Shown: piece by piece, positions 63,834-64,000 of the stretch
Layout: each line of letters starts with the position of its first letter
Numbering within the stretch: position 1 is the stretch's first letter
Origin: Chromobacterium paludis
GTDB lineage: Bacteria > Pseudomonadota > Gammaproteobacteria > Burkholderiales > Chromobacteriaceae
Reading direction: 5' to 3'
Assembly: GCF_008275125.1 (NCBI RefSeq)
Contig: NZ_CP043473.1
Coordinates: 3,348,001-3,412,000, forward strand
Length of the DNA stretch: 64,000 bases
Made by a program: the position numbers and the translations under genes
Notes under the pieces: generated by a model
Seen by the model: the letters and a program-made list of their open reading frames with translations, nothing else
What the model was told of the DNA's origin: nothing
Database searches by the model: none

Positions 63834-64000
63834 ATGAACAGCAGCCAACCCCTGGATCTTTCCGCCCGTGACGCCGCCCGCGCCCGCCAGGCCACGCTAA
63901 CCAAACCGCCCGGCAGCCTGGGCCTGCTGGAAGAGCTGGCCTGCCGCTTCGCCGCCTGGCAAGGACGCCCCCAGCCGGCGCCGCTGCGGCCCGCCATCAC
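63834..64000 (+). CDS. cobT: Nicotinate-nucleotide-dimethylbenzimidazole phosphoribosyltransferase, N-terminus only
   Basis: CobT makes alpha-ribazole phosphate for the lower ligand of B12. The first 55 codons are in the window: MNSSQPLDLSARDAARARQA, then TLTKPPGSLGLLEELACRFA, the signature N-terminus of the family. It runs off the right edge. It is divergent from the riboswitch-btuB operon; the shared 123-bp region holds its promoter. Confidence 0.93.
   Translation, partial: MNSSQPLDLSARDAARARQATLTKPPGSLGLLEELACRFAAWQGRPQPAPLRPAI

Overview
The window is high-GC (about 65 %) bacterial chromosome with densely packed genes on both strands. Gene content (gap, a chitin/GlcNAc nag cluster, rnpB-dusB-fis-purH-purD, aceE-aceF-lpdA with a lipoyl domain on E3, 6S RNA beside zapA) fits a betaproteobacterium of the Neisseriales. 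My inference is Chromobacterium or a close relative. No tRNA, 5S/16S/23S rRNA, CRISPR array or prophage was seen.

Layout. 1-6.4 kb: a gap gene cut by the window edge, then GlcNAc use on the minus strand: nagR-nagA-nagB(SIS type), with nagE downstream, behind a promoter covered by three 11-bp direct repeats. 6.4-8.7 kb: a YedA-like exporter, a tolQ without tolR beside it, and a TsaC-like gene. 8.7-10.5 kb: a decayed ISAs1-type transposase split by an IS5/IS1182-type element. 10.7-16.8 kb: galE, purD, purH, fis, dusB and the RNase P RNA. 16.9-20.1 kb: a large Cache-PAS-GGDEF-EAL protein. 20.1-22.1 kb: a marR-hydrolase-FUSC operon with an operator-rich, probably leaderless promoter. 22.2-27.8 kb: tamA-tamB. 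28-32.6 kb: small accessory genes (two HAD phosphatases, a quinone oxidoreductase with a divergent LysR gene, two unknown proteins).

32.8-39.4 kb: the pyruvate dehydrogenase operon aceE-aceF-lpdA, with REP-like hairpins between its genes and a perfect 10-bp-arm palindrome at its promoter. 39.5-46 kb: an M48 protease, a DUF2804 protein with a duplicated membrane protein, SatP, then beta-carbonic anhydrase-nadD-rsfS-rlmH. 46-49.1 kb holds two broken genes: an MFS transporter with one in-frame stop, and a HIT-family gene split by an IS30-type element. 49.1-51.4 kb: a LysR regulator with a divergent efflux transporter. 51.4-58.2 kb: leuS-lptE-holA, a TSUP permease, and an EVE-domain gene followed 4 bp later by an unrecognised 341-residue protein. 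58.3-60.1 kb: a short lipoprotein, DUF1294, 5-formyl-THF cyclo-ligase, 6S RNA, zapA and a ZapB-like coiled-coil gene. 60.1-64 kb: vitamin B12 uptake and salvage (riboswitch-btuB-cobU-btuF, divergent cobT cut by the right edge).

Most of the window is housekeeping. The unusual parts are the nested and gene-splitting insertion sequences, two freshly broken genes, several operator arrays, a Cys-less cysteine-hydrolase-fold protein in a MarR operon, and the EVE plus unknown membrane protein pair. I found no clear new multi-gene system. The EVE pair and the MarR operon are the best candidates for follow-up.
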